A stretch of DNA of 64,000 bases, taken from contig NC_080078.1 in assembly GCF_949987535.1 (NCBI RefSeq), forward strand, positions 54,276,207 through 54,340,206, in the 5' to 3' direction. The position numbers were made by a program, and so were the translations under genes. The notes below the pieces were generated by a model. That model made no database searches. It had not been told where the DNA came from and worked only from the letters and a program-made list of their open reading frames with translations. Positions within the stretch are counted from its first letter, which is position 1, and the number at the start of each line of letters is the position of its first letter. Shown one piece after another: positions 1-12,500 of the stretch. Source of the DNA: Balaenoptera acutorostrata (lineage: Eukaryota; Chordata; Mammalia; Artiodactyla; Balaenopteridae).

Positions 1-2655
1 CATCTCTCTTCCCAAATTAGTTTTCCCTTGACTTTCATATTTCAAAGCCCAAGATGGTAGATGTCATGGTTTATGCTTTCTATATGTAATAAAAACTAGA
101 AACAAAATAACTTTAAAGGAGGAAAACCCTTTTTCTCTCAGCAATTAGGAAATGGTTTATTTGCTGGAGCAGGGGAGGTGAGCCCTCCATATACTATAGT
201 CTTTGGGGCTCATTCATCTTATATTATAGCTTTTAGTGAAGCCAGCGAATGTTGTGGGCACTCATGGAAGGCGAAAAATTAAAGAAAACAGGCAAAAAGT
301 ACCCAGGGGAAAGAATCTGCCTGCCTTCCTAATTTCTTCTTTAGCCTAGAGCAAAATCAATCAAAATCATTTTTCTATGTGTAAGTTAGGAGAAATGAAA
401 TCATTCTAACCAAGGTGGTTCCTGGCAAGCAGCACCGATTCATCTGCAAATCAGTGCAGGAGCCTGAGAGTGGGGTGAAAGGGGGTGGGGGGCTTCCCAA
501 AACTCCTTCAAGCCTTGACTTTGTCTCAGATCTTTTCTGGGACACAAGTGAGATTTAATAAATGCTGGGGGAGCCATGGGAAGGGAAAAGTTGGCAAAGA
601 GTGGAGCGGCCTAAAATTCTGCATGATTTTTTCCAACTGTTATGTAATATTTTGGGGTCCCTTCAACATGTTCTGCTCTTGGAAGATGCCCCTTCTTGGG
701 CCCATCTCAACTCTGTTCACCAGGTGATGTGGTTTGCCTATTAGTAGTCTACTGAAAGCAACACTTGAACCCAAATAGGTAATTTTAACCAAGGAAATTT
801 CAGGGCCTTGACAGGATTATGGAGTTGGTGTCCCTCAGCATTCCTCGGGGCACAATGCTCAGGTGACCACCTACTCCACTTATACACAGCCTTCCTCACC
901 CCCTTACCGCCCTTCACCCCATGCTAGTTGTTTAATTACCTCACATATTGAGACTCTCAATGGGCTCGATTCAGTACTGCATGCTGAGGATAGAGCAGTA
1001 AGCCAGATGAAGAAAGTTCTTGTCCACAGGAGCTTACATTCCAGTGGATGCACATTGACCTTGGGACTCCATAGTGCTGGTGGGTTGAATTGATGCAAAC
1101 TGGACCCAAAACAATTGGCCCATTGGAGGTCTTTAAGAGGAAGCAAAGGGGTGTAGCAAAGAAGACAGAACACCTCTTCAACCCTAGAAATTCTAGAAAC
1201 CTGGTGAGACACAGAAGACTGTGGTGATTTCCAAGATGTGGACTGGAAAAGTACCTCACAACTTCTGTGAATTACGTGGTTCTGCAGTGAGTATTCTCAG
1301 CTTACTCAGACTAAGTACTGAGTAATTTAGGGTGAAGACACAGATAATGAGAATGAGGTTTCAATGCCACCTTCTCCATGAACCTTGATCATTCAATTTT
1401 GTTCAGCTTTAAAGAAGGGAAAAATGTATTAATCAACTTTCTCTGGAGGAGAGAGGATTATTATCAACCACCTGAGGAGCTTTTATTGCAGCACACATTG
1501 CCTATCTAACATCCCAGTTCCTCTTTTGCTGTGTAACTTGCTGGGTGACCTTTCAGTCCTCACCCTGTGTCATCAAGCTGATCACATGGAACTAAAAATA
1601 GATGTTCTGCCGAGGTGGTGGTGGCTTTGGCTTGATGGGATGAAGGCAATCAGTCTGAAACCTCTCATTCTGATTCAAATGAAGATGGCAAAATAAACAA
1701 ACTTCAGATAACCCCTTGTGACACAATGACAGAGTATTTTAAAGACAGTTATGACATTTATACCCCTCCCCATGCCACAAGTGTAGCAAACGGTCATTCA
1801 CAATGACACCTTTTATCTCTGTACCCAGCTCTGACAACCACAATTTGGAGTTCTGGAGACACGGGCCACTTATGTGACCAAATGGTTGCTTGGAGATATT
1901 TCTGGCTAAGACTTGGGGCTCTAATACTACTGTGTCCACTCCCCACATAAAAAAGGACAAATAAAGTCAAATAGATAGAACCACCCAGAAGAACAGTTCC
2001 CTATTGCAATTATAACAGGAACAGAGAAAAACGTCAGCTTGCTAGGTTTTGTGGGGCCTGACTTGATTGGAGTTAATTTTCAAAAGAAGAGTACTTTGTT
2101 TCTCTTACACATTAACTCAGGGTATCTTTCTAAACCGTGATCTGCACATATTTTGTGGCTTCTTGTGAAATTATCATTGGTGGAATATAATTCTCTGATT
2201 TGGGTATTTAGAAGTCCTGTAATATTAGAAAAAGAAGCTCTCCTCATCCCTCGTGGATCACTTAGCGACCCGGAAAATTGTGTGGTTTTCTTTCAAATAA
2301 CAGATGGTAAAAGTGAAATCATTCCCTCTCCTTAATATTTGAGAAGCAATCTACACTTACCAGTGGCACTGTCAGTGTTCTTCTCATAGGTGTAAATGTC
2401 ACAGAATCATTCAGCTCATTTGCACAACAGGTAAGTAAGCTGCTTTTTCTCTTGCATTATGAAAAGCAGCTAATTGTCTCTTGTTTTTTGAAGAGTCACA
2501 TGCTAAGAGATCTCTATCCCAGCACCCTCAGCTCCTCCTTCTCCTCCTCCTCCCTCCACGCCTCTTTTTCTTCCCCCTCTTCCCTGAAAACCACTCCCCC
2601 TCCCCACTTTGGACCTCAAAGCTGTGGCTTCTTTATCCAGAGAAGTGTTGACAAG

Positions 2656-2658
<3 letters not shown>

Positions 2659-2689
<31 letters not shown>
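2659..2689. repeat. (AC)n microsatellite
   Basis: About 15 uninterrupted AC dinucleotides in intron 1. Confidence 0.95.
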
Positions 2690-2691
<2 letters not shown>

Positions 2692-3211
2692 CCATTTCAG
2701 GAGATTCACAGGCCTTCTGAAACTTAACTACACACGGAGCCTTTCCAAAAATGGCTTGACTATTTAAATATGTTTACCATGCTGTGTTTTCTTCAGACTT
2801 AAATTCCTGCCCTCCTTCTACCTTTACCAGGGTGCCTCAGAGGTTGATAATAATTCAGTCAAATTTTTTAAAGATCTCTCGATATTACAAATGAATGGTT
2901 AAAAAGTATGATTACAAATACTGTGGTATATTTTATATACATATATACACACATTCTGTAGGTTTGTACATATATTTTATGTGTTTTTAATGCTTAGAAT
3001 AATTAATGTGGAGAAATTAAGATGCAATATGATCATCTTACCGGACTTATTAATTCAGTGTGTTGAGTTGGTGGGATTCAATAACAGCACAGGACTTCAA
3101 AGCTGGGCGATGAACAGGTGTCTTCTGTCGTCAGTGAACCTCCTCTTGAGGACTGTGCATATCACCTGATTTATGATAAATTAAAATCAAGGTCCTTGTT
3201 GGATGTGAAAA

Positions 3212-3702
3212 TGTTGCAGGAAGGGGGACCCCTTCCAGGGCCCGAGAGTGGGCTCTTGTCTAACACTTGGAAAAGAATTGTCTGAGGAGACAATCATGCT
3301 AACAAAGCAAGAGACTTTATTGGGAAGGGGCGCCCGGGTGGAGAGCAGCAGGGTAAAGGAAACCAGGAGGACTTTTCTGCCACGTGGCTCCCAGTCTTGG
3401 GTTTTATGGTGATGGAATTAGTTTCCGGGTTGTCTCTGGTCAATCATTCTGACTCAGGGTCCTTCCTGGTGGCGCACGCATCGCTCAGACAAGATGGATT
3501 CCATTGAGGAGGATTCTGGAAAGTTGGTAGGACATATCACTGGAGTATCCTCTCCTTTCGACTTTTCCTGAATTTTTCTGGTTGGTGGTAGCTTGTTAGT
3601 TTCATGTTCCTTACCAGGACCTCCTGTTTAATAAAACTCATGCAAGTGTTTACTATTGGGCCTGGCCAGGGCAGGCTGTTTCAGTCAGTGGTTTCCCTAA
3701 CA
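3212..3702 (-). mobile_element. Solo LTR of an artiodactyl-type endogenous retrovirus, antisense to HAO1
   Basis: Read on the minus strand, the segment begins TGTTAGGGAAACC and ends CCTGCAACA, giving TG...CA ends. It contains a canonical AATAAA (complement of 3316-3321) followed by a U5-like region of about 100 bases. No gag, pol or env sequence lies beside it, so it is best read as a solo LTR left by recombination. A clean target duplication could not be confirmed, and the upstream flank to about 3725 might be internal sequence. The family assignment is from memory of bovine LTRs of this type. Confidence 0.6.
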
Positions 3703-4239
3703 AAATGGATCCCAACTTTTGCCCCACTTATTTTAACTCAGGAAACCTATGAAAGAGGTTTATTATTCAATTGACTCGATTCTTTTGTCAATCTTCATAA
3801 CTTTTTCCAAAGTGGAGGTCCCATAAGAGCAGAGTCCAAGGTTATAGTCAGCTACTGTTTTATGTAAGACTGTGGAAAAAAAATCACTTAAATTGGGGGA
3901 TGGGATTGGGTGGGGCTTGGAGAGCTATTGGAATTACCTGACAAGGTTAGTTGTAATTGCTCTTTGGAAAATTTCAAAATATGGAGGACTTTCTAGAGAA
4001 CCTACATTTCCCACCCCATTGATCTCATCTAATTTGGCCTAGGAATTGCATTTTGTGCATTGGTTGACGGGCGTCTGTAATGCCATTCTCAAGGCGGGAA
4101 ATAACGTGTGTGGGAAGCAAGAACAGTTATTTAAGTGACTGCGCCACCTCGTGGACAAGCCTAAAGCTACTGCCTGGAGATGGAAGGGTTTTGCCTTGCC
4201 TTAAAAAGGGGAACTGGATATTTGAAAATGTTCTTTCTG

Positions 4240-4283
<44 letters not shown>
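4240..4283. repeat. (CA)n microsatellite
   Basis: About 22 uninterrupted CA dinucleotides, the longest simple repeat of this type in the window and likely to be length-variable. Confidence 0.95.
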
Positions 4284-4285
<2 letters not shown>

Positions 4286-5444
4286 CTGATGCCCCGCAGC
4301 TCTGTGTGTATGCTTCATAAAAGCTTTCATTGTTTCCTCAGCTCTAAGTAAATATTAATGCCTTCCAAGGCCAGCGTGCCAACGGCTGCTATTAAATCTT
4401 TTTTCTCTGATTCTAATAATACACTTAGAGATGATTGGTAGTAAAAAACTCTCTTCAAGGCTTCTTCCTCTCCCCCATCAGAGTGGAGATCAAAGAATTA
4501 TGCTGTGAGGGTCAGTCGAGAAGAAAAGACTTCCAGCAGCAGAGCATGTGGTGTGACAGAAAATCATGACAATTATGATGTTCAAAGGAATTGCAGAGAA
4601 ATCACAGTTAAACTTCTTTATTATGCTTGCAAGTGCTGGATGTTTTTACTTTATTATGTGAGGAAGGGTTATATTACAGACCCTTAGCTATTCCTCAAGG
4701 CAACACGAAGACAGAATTTCTTCTTCTGCTACAGGAAGTAGGCTTCAATTAAGACTTGGGAGGTTCGATTTATTTTGGTGACTCCCTTACTAAATCACAC
4801 TTCACTGTATTAATAAAAAATCTTGATCTATCTGGAAGCAGAGTTAAATCTAGGTCCTGAAAGGTGAGTGCTAGTTAGGTATGTATGTGTGTGTACTCAC
4901 ATGTTTATTGCCTTAGTGCTCATTAGAAATGGGGCTGTATTTTTTTCAGTTTTAATCCGTTACTAATGAGGAGAAGATAATCCTGAACAAATAGGAGATA
5001 CAAATTTTGCTGAGAGAAAAGAGAACTAGTTTTCCTGTAAAATTTACTAGTTTGATTCTTGGTTTGTTAGTAACTTTCATTGCTACACAAAAGTATAACA
5101 GAAAAAGTAATTTAAGATAATGTTCAGGGGTCAAAAATTCAAGCCAAAAACTCCAGTCTTTGCCAAATAACATTGTTGATGAAAATGCTCAATTAAACTA
5201 AAATAAAAACTTCCCTTATCATCATACTTCAATGGATACTGAATTCAGATCAAGGATTTTGAAGAAACCACATCAAATTTTAAAAGTAGTTCCCTGAAGC
5301 TACTGTCTGTAAGAAAAAAAAAAAAAAAAAACTGATGAAGTAGACATAGAATATCTTCTTAAACTCTAATCTAACCTCTATGCCATTCTATACCATCTTG
5401 AAAATGGCTTGGAAGAAGTGAAATGAAAGCTATAGTCACACAAA

Positions 5445-6150
5445 AACCTTTAAGTGAATGTTTATAGTGGCATTATTTATAATCACCCCAAGTTGAAAGA
5501 TTCCGAATGTCTCTTATCTTGAGAATGGATAAACAAACTGTGCTACCTTCTTACAATGGAATACTAGTCATCAACCAAAGAGAACAATTATTGATGCATG
5601 CAGCAATATGGGTGAATCTCAGAAGCATTAGACTAAGTGAAAGAAGCCAGACGCAAAAGTCCACATACTAGAGCTGACCTTTGAAAGTGGGTTTGAACTG
5701 AGCAGGTAAACTTATACACAGATTTTTTTCACTGAATAGGTGCTACACGATCCATGAATCCTTGAATCCGTGAATGTGAAACTGGAGATCTGGAGGGTCC
5801 GACTGTAAAGTTATACCCAGATTTTCCACTGCGCAAAGGGCTGACCCTTGTCCCCCACCCCGCCCCCCGCCTTGTTCAAGGGTCGACTATATATAATCCC
5901 ATTTGTATGATATTCTTGCAAAGTAAAACAATAGGGACAAAAAAAATGATGAGTGGTTGTTAGGGGACTGGATGGGGGAGAGTTTCACTACAAAAGGAAA
6001 TGGGGCAAATGTTCAGGATGACTGAACTGTTCTAGATCTTGATTGTCTGGTTACACAACTTCATGCATTTCTCAAAGGGCAAAAAACTGTACACTCAAAT
6101 GGGTTAATTCTATAAAGTGTTAATTATACCTTACTAAGAACAATGGCTTG
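5445..6150 (+). mobile_element. Old LINE-1 (L1M-type) 3' end, interrupted at 5671-5889
   Basis: The words GGATAAACAAACTGTGCTA, ACAATGGAATACTAG and GTGAAAGAAGCCAGACGCAAAAG follow the ORF2-to-3' UTR sequence of ancient mammalian L1. After the interruption, GATGAGTGGTTGTTAGGGG and TTGATTGTCTGGTTACACA continue the 3' UTR. It is highly diverged and inactive. Confidence 0.8.
5671..5889. mobile_element. Non-autonomous Tc1/mariner-like (Tigger/MER type) element nested in the L1 relic
   Basis: About 219 bp with degenerate terminal inverted repeats (GAGCTGACC and GGTCGACTA), flanked by TA on both sides, with L1 3' sequence continuing on either side. Internal sequence (GGGTTTGAACTG, CGACTGTAAAGTTATAC) matches the copy at 39922-40142. 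Confidence 0.75.
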
Positions 6151-6355
6151 AGAAGTTTATTATTCATCTTATTGTTAACTTTCCATCTTAGCAACCATTA
6201 AAATTTACCGCATTTCCTTGAGCTTTGTAATGGACTTTGCTTGCTGGGAAAAATAGAAGAATATTTTCTCTTTCTAACTCAAATGTAATGTCAAAGCTTT
6301 GGTTATGCTTTTGAAATTCTAAAAACCTTTTTTTTTTATTTTTCAAAAATTCTAG

Positions 6356-6507
6356 GTGGAGGCTTTATCCACGAATGCTCCGGAACGTTGCTGAAATAGA
6401 CCTGTCGACTTCTGTTTTAGGGCAGAGAGTCAGCATGCCAATCTGCGTTGGGGCTACTGCCATGCAGTGCATGGCTCACGTGGATGGGGAGCTTGCAACT
6501 GTGCGAG
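6356..6507 (+). CDS. HAO1: HAO1 exon 2 (residues 47-96, plus split codons for Arg46 and Ala97)
   Basis: The 152-bp exon follows a polypyrimidine tract and TCTAG acceptor, and ends at the donor GAG|GTAGGA. Its first base completes the Arg46 codon; 50 codons follow, then the first base of Ala97. It encodes the first strands of the TIM barrel. The motif VGATAMQ (residues 77-83) contains the FMN-contacting Ala79-Thr80-Ala81. Residue 84 is Cys (TGC), where human HAO1 has Arg and plant glycolate oxidase has Lys as I recall them. The open frame runs on beyond the donor into the intron to about 6770, but that part does not resemble the family. Confidence 0.96.
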
Positions 6508-9500
6508 GTAGGAACAAGGTTCTCACTCAAAGGGATAGAAATGGGCTAACATTTAGTGACACCCTTCTCTGTATGCATCAAGCAAACACTTCCCTGGATG
6601 TCTTTATACTCACAAAAGTGAAGCTCATTGACTGGCATCAGAATGCCTGTTCTTGCATGTCCTGCTCTTCTACCTTCTCACTGTACGACTCTAGCAAGAT
6701 ACTCAGTTTTATCAGCTGTAAAATAGAGATAAAAATAGTACCTACCTCCTTGGGTTACTGTGAGGATTAACTGAGTTCACATATATGAAGTATCTAAAAC
6801 AGTGCCTGGCACAGAGTAAGTAATGGCTCAATGACTTTTAGTTGTATTATGAGTATCGATATCAATAATTCAAAATATCAAGGTCTTGAGAAATGGCCTC
6901 ACTCATGGTCACACAGCTAGGCAGTACAGAGATGGACTCAACTTCATGGCTACCTAATTTCAAAGCCCTTGCCACTTCCCCCAAACCACATGATTCTCAC
7001 CATCAAAGAGCAAATTCAGTGACTTGGTTGGTTGTGTTTTCTGCCATGGTTTTGGACCATGATTCATTTACTGATAGGTTATATTCCCAGTAGAGCATTT
7101 CCAACTGCCTTAGGAGGGAATGATGAGAAATTCAAATATGATATGCAGAAATTCCTAATTAAGGCTAATTTATTAACTTCCCAGTCCCCTAGCAACTATG
7201 AACGTTTGAAAGGATATGTGCAGTGATAAATCTCCCCACATTCTGCTTCAGAAACACATATAAAAGTTGGTAATGAAGTCTATCTGATTTTTTTTTTTTT
7301 TTTTTTGATGCTGAGCAAGGCAGGAAATTCAGGACCAAAGAGCAGGAACTAAATACTATTTTTAAACATTTTAATTTTAAGAATTAAGGATCTTGTGGGT
7401 TCACTTCCCTCCTTGAAATGTCTTCCACAAAATACTGCCTAGACTGTCAGCATGACACAGTGAACTTGTGCTAGAGAGACTTAGGTCAGAGTCTGGAGTC
7501 CCTTTAATTCTAGGACCACACACAGATAAGTGTGGCCCCAGCCATTTGTCTACAATAATCCTGAAATATGGAGAAGGAGAAGGGAAAAAAGGGAAATGTA
7601 TCGGTCTATTTAAAGTTAGGATAAGAGAGGACTTTCCAAGAATGTTATAGACAACAACCAGTGAAACAAAAGCAAACAAATCAGCACACACACAAAAATG
7701 GAAATTTCCACGCTCTCAAATATCTATAAAAATTTAAAACAAATGGCCAACTAAAAAGAATTGAAAAATGAGACGGCAAAGAGTTAATGTCCTTCCTGTG
7801 TAAAGAGCTCTTTTATTTGAATAATAAAATAACATATAATCCAAAAATGGAGGAAAAGATGTAATTGAAAAAAGACAAATAAGACATTCACACATGGAGG
7901 CATAAAAATAACAAATAAACATATGAAAAGTATTCAATTTTTATCCCATCCATAACTGTCAAATATAAAATTATTGATAATTTTATTTTCTGAATATCAA
8001 ATTATTATTTTAAGATTAGATACGGTGATTAGGTTATATGCATGTTGAAAATGTGCATTTTCAAATACTAGTAGGAAGAGTGAAAAATAGAATAATCTTT
8101 TTAGAAAATAATTTGGCACTGTGTATCAAAGCTTTGAAAATATGAATTCCAAGTGATGCTATGAATTCTCTTCTAGGAATGCCAAGGAAATAATTATGAT
8201 TTTGAAGAATGACATCTTTTCAGGGATTTTCATGCCTGTTATTTTTAATAAGAAAAAAGTCAGGAAAAACACTCGAATGTCCCATATTTGGAGATTGGTT
8301 GCAAAAAAAAATATGCATAAATATGGGATAAACATTTAAAAATCATATTATAGAAAGAGTTGAGTGGCATGGAAATATGTTACAACATAATAATTTTTAA
8401 AAAGCAGTTACAAACAATAATAAGGTCATATAATATATTTATTTTGAAGACCAAGAATGTAGACCACATTTTACAAATTTTTATTTATGAGTGATGGGAC
8501 TATTCCTGACTCTATAGTCTTCTTATTTTTGATCCATATGTATACAATTTTTTTGGAATTATTTTGCAAGAAGAGACCAATAAAAGCTAAATTTAAAAGA
8601 AGAGAGAAAACTGGAGAAGGAACCATGGAGAGAGTGGAAGTGAACAAAAGGAAGTGAAGAAGGCAATAAGCAAAGCTCACTTGGTAAAACGCCCTGGAGC
8701 CTGTAAAGTATTTTTACATATATCATTTTATTTGCTATTTGACAGGTGTCACTGTCCCCATTTTATGGGCAAAGAGCTAGTTCCATAGAAAGCAGGTTTT
8801 CATAATTAAGTAATTGATAGGACTTATTCTCCAGATCACTTCTGATGGTTCCAAGGTCACTGCTCCTTGCTTTTGCTGGGGGTGGGGTGGAAAGAAAAAT
8901 GAGAAGAAAGTTTACTTAGAAACTATAATTTGACAGCCTAGGCAGGACTATTTTATGTAACATTATTTCCTTCTAGCACTAACCATGAAACATTATTAAA
9001 TGCCTATTGGAGTCTTATCCCTTTAGATTTATTTATTTATAAAATGATTACCATGTTCCAGGCACTTTTCTAAGCACATTACAAGTATTAAAACATCACA
9101 TCCTCTGAACAGCCCAAAGAAGTAGGTACTATTATTAAGCCCATTTTATACAGGAGAAACAGAGGCACACGGCAGATGCCCAGGGTCACACAGCTCATAA
9201 ATGATAGAGATGGGATTCAGACCTAGGCAGTCTGGCTCCAGAGTCTGGGCTCTTAACTGCCTTGTGCTGCTTTTAATTTCCAGAAAATCCCATAAGTATC
9301 ACAAGGGGAAGCCCATTTATCTGTAAATCACATTCCCTAAAAGTAATTAATTTGTCACTTAAGGTGCATGCAGAGCAGACCCCCCCGGGGGAGTGCAGGA
9401 GACTGAAATACTTGATAGACATTAGCATAAGGTAGAACAGGCAGAACAAAGAGGATGTGGTGACACTGAGGACACAGAGGAACTGGCAACGGAAGGTTAT

Positions 9501-12500
9501 ACACACCTAGCTTGGAGAAGCCAAGATCCTGAACACATTCCTGTCAGGGCAGTGACATGACTGTTTATGTTCCAGATTTGTGGTAGAATCATCCCTCAAG
9601 GATTTCAACATTCTTAAGGTTTTCTTCGACCTTCCAATTACTGTCTATGGATTGATGGTCTTTTTAATATTAAGATTAATCCCCCAAACAGGTGGTGATC
9701 AGCTCATAACAAAGAGTATTCCTTGGCTGGTACATTTTGGTGGTGGGATGGATAGGTTACTTGGAAGGAAAGAATGTGTGCCTGGAACAGATGCTATTGG
9801 TGCTCAGGATATATTCCCTTATTACTTCCCATTTCTATCAGAACCTGCAACTCTTTGCCTAACATTTTCTCTGGCAGCAGGAGCTGATGAATGGGGGTGG
9901 TGGTTGGAAGCAGGTGAGTGGAAGGACATCCCTCTGGCTGGTGGATAAATACCTCAGCTCTCTTTGATCAGGGTAACTGAAGCATCTTCTAATACCATCA
10001 CCCAGGGTTTCCCTAATAAGACTGAGCCCCAGTTGCCTTCAGAAGTTACCTGCCCATTAGCACACCCTTCATTGGCTGCCTCCCATCCCTCTTTCACTTT
10101 CCTACTCCGTCAGCTCGCCCTGCCATCATTCTCAAATAAAAGACTCAGGCTCATAGCGTTGTCTCATTGTCAGCTTCTGGAAGAATGCAAACCAAGACAA
10201 TGACTAACTGAATATTTGTACAGCCACAGGCAAATTTAAGGAAGAGTGGAGAAACCTACGTATTTGGTAGACACTGCTTTCTTTTCTCAAAACTCAGAAA
10301 ATCAACATGGAATTATGCAGCTGATATTTGATTTACTCTATCATTTCCAAATATGGAAACTCTCTCAAGCTAGCCTGATCCTTGGGGAGACTGTGAGATC
10401 TATGGATGCTGTTGTGGAGGATTTTTTTCCCACCTTCCTAATTATCTGGACCCTAATCAAGTTTTCTTTTTTCCAGGGTCTTGGTCCCTAGCTAGAAGGA
10501 GAAATTGGGGCCACGTTCAGAGGATATGGGTTAGTTAGACGTCATCTCTGGAGAAAGTGTTCCTGTTAGCCTGGTCAGTAAGAGTAGGTGAAATCAAATC
10601 CCCAGGGAATGGTCTGGCCTGAATAATTAGAATGAGCATCTAGAAAGTTCTGGAAGTTGCCACGGTACCACGATCTTGCCTTCCCAGCTGGTTCTCTAGA
10701 CTTCTTCACAGAGCCTTGCTTCAGGGGTCCTTTGGCCTTTCTCCTCACCGCTGTAGGACACATCCCTGTTTTGAACTAAGCCCAAGAACAGAGCTTTCTT
10801 CTTTACATGACTGTGTGGTCGTAGAGTGACCAATGGAGCTACTCTTTCTTCATTTTCTAAATGGCAACGAGTATAGGGTTGCCAAATAAAATACAGGGAA
10901 CTAGTTATAGTTGCATTTCAGATAAAAACCAAATCATTTGTAACTGGGTATCCTATGTTTATTTGCTACAGCCGGCAACCCTAGTTAAATGAGAGATCTT
11001 ACCTCTAGAGGCTCTTGTGAGGGTCACATGAGATAAATACTAGGAAAAGCTTCCCAAAATGGGGCTCAATTTTTATTTGCCCCTGAGATTCCAAGTCCCT
11101 AAAGTATTTCTCTCCCATACATTAAAAACTCACTTTCATGCTCGCGCAGTGGTTGAGAATCTGCCTGCCAAAGCAGGGGACACGGGTTCCAGCCCTGGTC
11201 TGGGAAGATCCCACATGCCGCGGAGCGACTATGCCCGTGAGCCACAATTACTGAGCCTGCGCGTCTGGAGCCTGTGCTCCGCAACAAGAGAGGCCTCGAT
11301 AGTGAGAGGCCTGCGCACCGCGATGAAGAGTGGCCCCCACTTGCCGCAACTAGAGAAAGCCCTCGCACGGAAACGAAGACCCAACACAGCCATAAATAAA
11401 TAAATAAATAAAATTAAAACAAAACAAAACAAAACAAAACAACTCATTCCATTTAAAAACAAAAAACAAAACAAAAAAACCCCTCACTTTCAGAAAAGTA
11501 TACTCCGTTTATAATACCTTAGTGGGAGTAAAAAATTGCACTTTTTACTTTGTTAAAGATGTTTTTGTTTTAAGCTTTATACAGGAACCTCAAAAAATGC
11601 CTTTAAGGGCCAGGCTGGTAATGTAAATGTCCAAGGAGGGATGAAGTTAAGAAAACAATAATGCAGGCTCAGTGGTGGAGAGGGTACCAAACCTAGATTG
11701 CAGGTTCCATTGAAGGAGGGCAGCCACACCTTGGCACTAGCTAACTGATGCCCCATGGGAGTGAGGATGAGGGGTGGTTGCCAAATCCTCAAAAATTTTA
11801 AGAGAAGCCAGAAATCTTGATTTTTATGTGCAATGTCCTGGTTTTTAAATGTTGGCAAATAAATCAAAATTCTTTAAAACACTGTTTGGAGCAACAATGT
11901 GTGGGCCAAGGCAAATACTTTTGTGGGCTACAACTGTCCCCTGGGCTGTCCAGCTGGGGCATCTGATTTATGTGGAAATTCACCACTAACTACTTTCACT
12001 CTCTAGGATTATGTTTCCTCACTGATAAAGTGAGCTGCTTACATGAGATCAGTGGTTCACTTCCGGTGTCCCAAGGAGGCTGGAGTTGTTTCCAAGGATC
12101 TCAAAGAAGTTAAGTGTGTCACTGAGCACGCAGCTACTTGTGTTGCTTGTTGGGACTGAAAAGAACAGCGCTTTAAAGAAAAAGTTCTGCTGCTAAGACC
12201 AAAACAAAGAGAATACACCAAAACATAAAACTCCCAACAGGAGTAGATGATCTTTACAATTTTTTTCAGCATATAAATAAATTGTTTTGTGCCCTTTTAA
12301 GATGTCATCAAATACAAAAAAAGGGACCAAAGTCAAGACCTGCCCCTCTTGACATTTCTGAAATCCCCCCTCTCTCCCTTACTTTCTACTCTATGCCAGC
12401 CCTGGAGGATATAGACTGTGGCGTGAGCATCCGCCTACATTGGATTTTCATTTCTCAAAACTGCATTCTTGGGATAGAAGAGAACGATCAGATAATTACT

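Larger units (their letters stand above)
1..6355 (+). other. HAO1: Intron 1 of HAO1, 3' part
   Basis: No HAO1 exon 1 coding sequence was found here on either strand, so this is taken as intron 1. It holds an antisense solo LTR (3212-3702), two CA microsatellites, a pyrimidine-rich tract near 2520-2590 and a LINE-1 3' end split by a mariner-like element (5445-6150). Bases 960-1060 resemble an old MIR/L2-type relic. In 1-950, 1100-2500, 2700-3200 and 4300-5290 I recognise nothing. The open frames here are short and lack homology. Confidence 0.75.

Noticed and set aside
2659..4283. CRISPR-like or satellite array
   Set aside because: The repeats are CA dinucleotide microsatellites without spacers.
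1..6355. Possible HAO1 exon 1 or promoter in the first 6.3 kb
   Set aside because: No frame resembles the N-terminal 46 residues of glycolate oxidase, and no start codon context or CpG island is seen. Exon 1 must lie upstream of the window.
9580..9948. 122-residue open frame in intron 2
   Set aside because: It starts and ends in intron sequence, with no recognised motif, no homology to HAO1 and no flanking exon signals.
11139..11482. tRNA gene (A and B boxes visible)
   Set aside because: The tRNA-like head belongs to a CHR SINE with a tRNA-unrelated body, A-rich tail and target duplication. It has no proper cloverleaf context of a functional tRNA gene.
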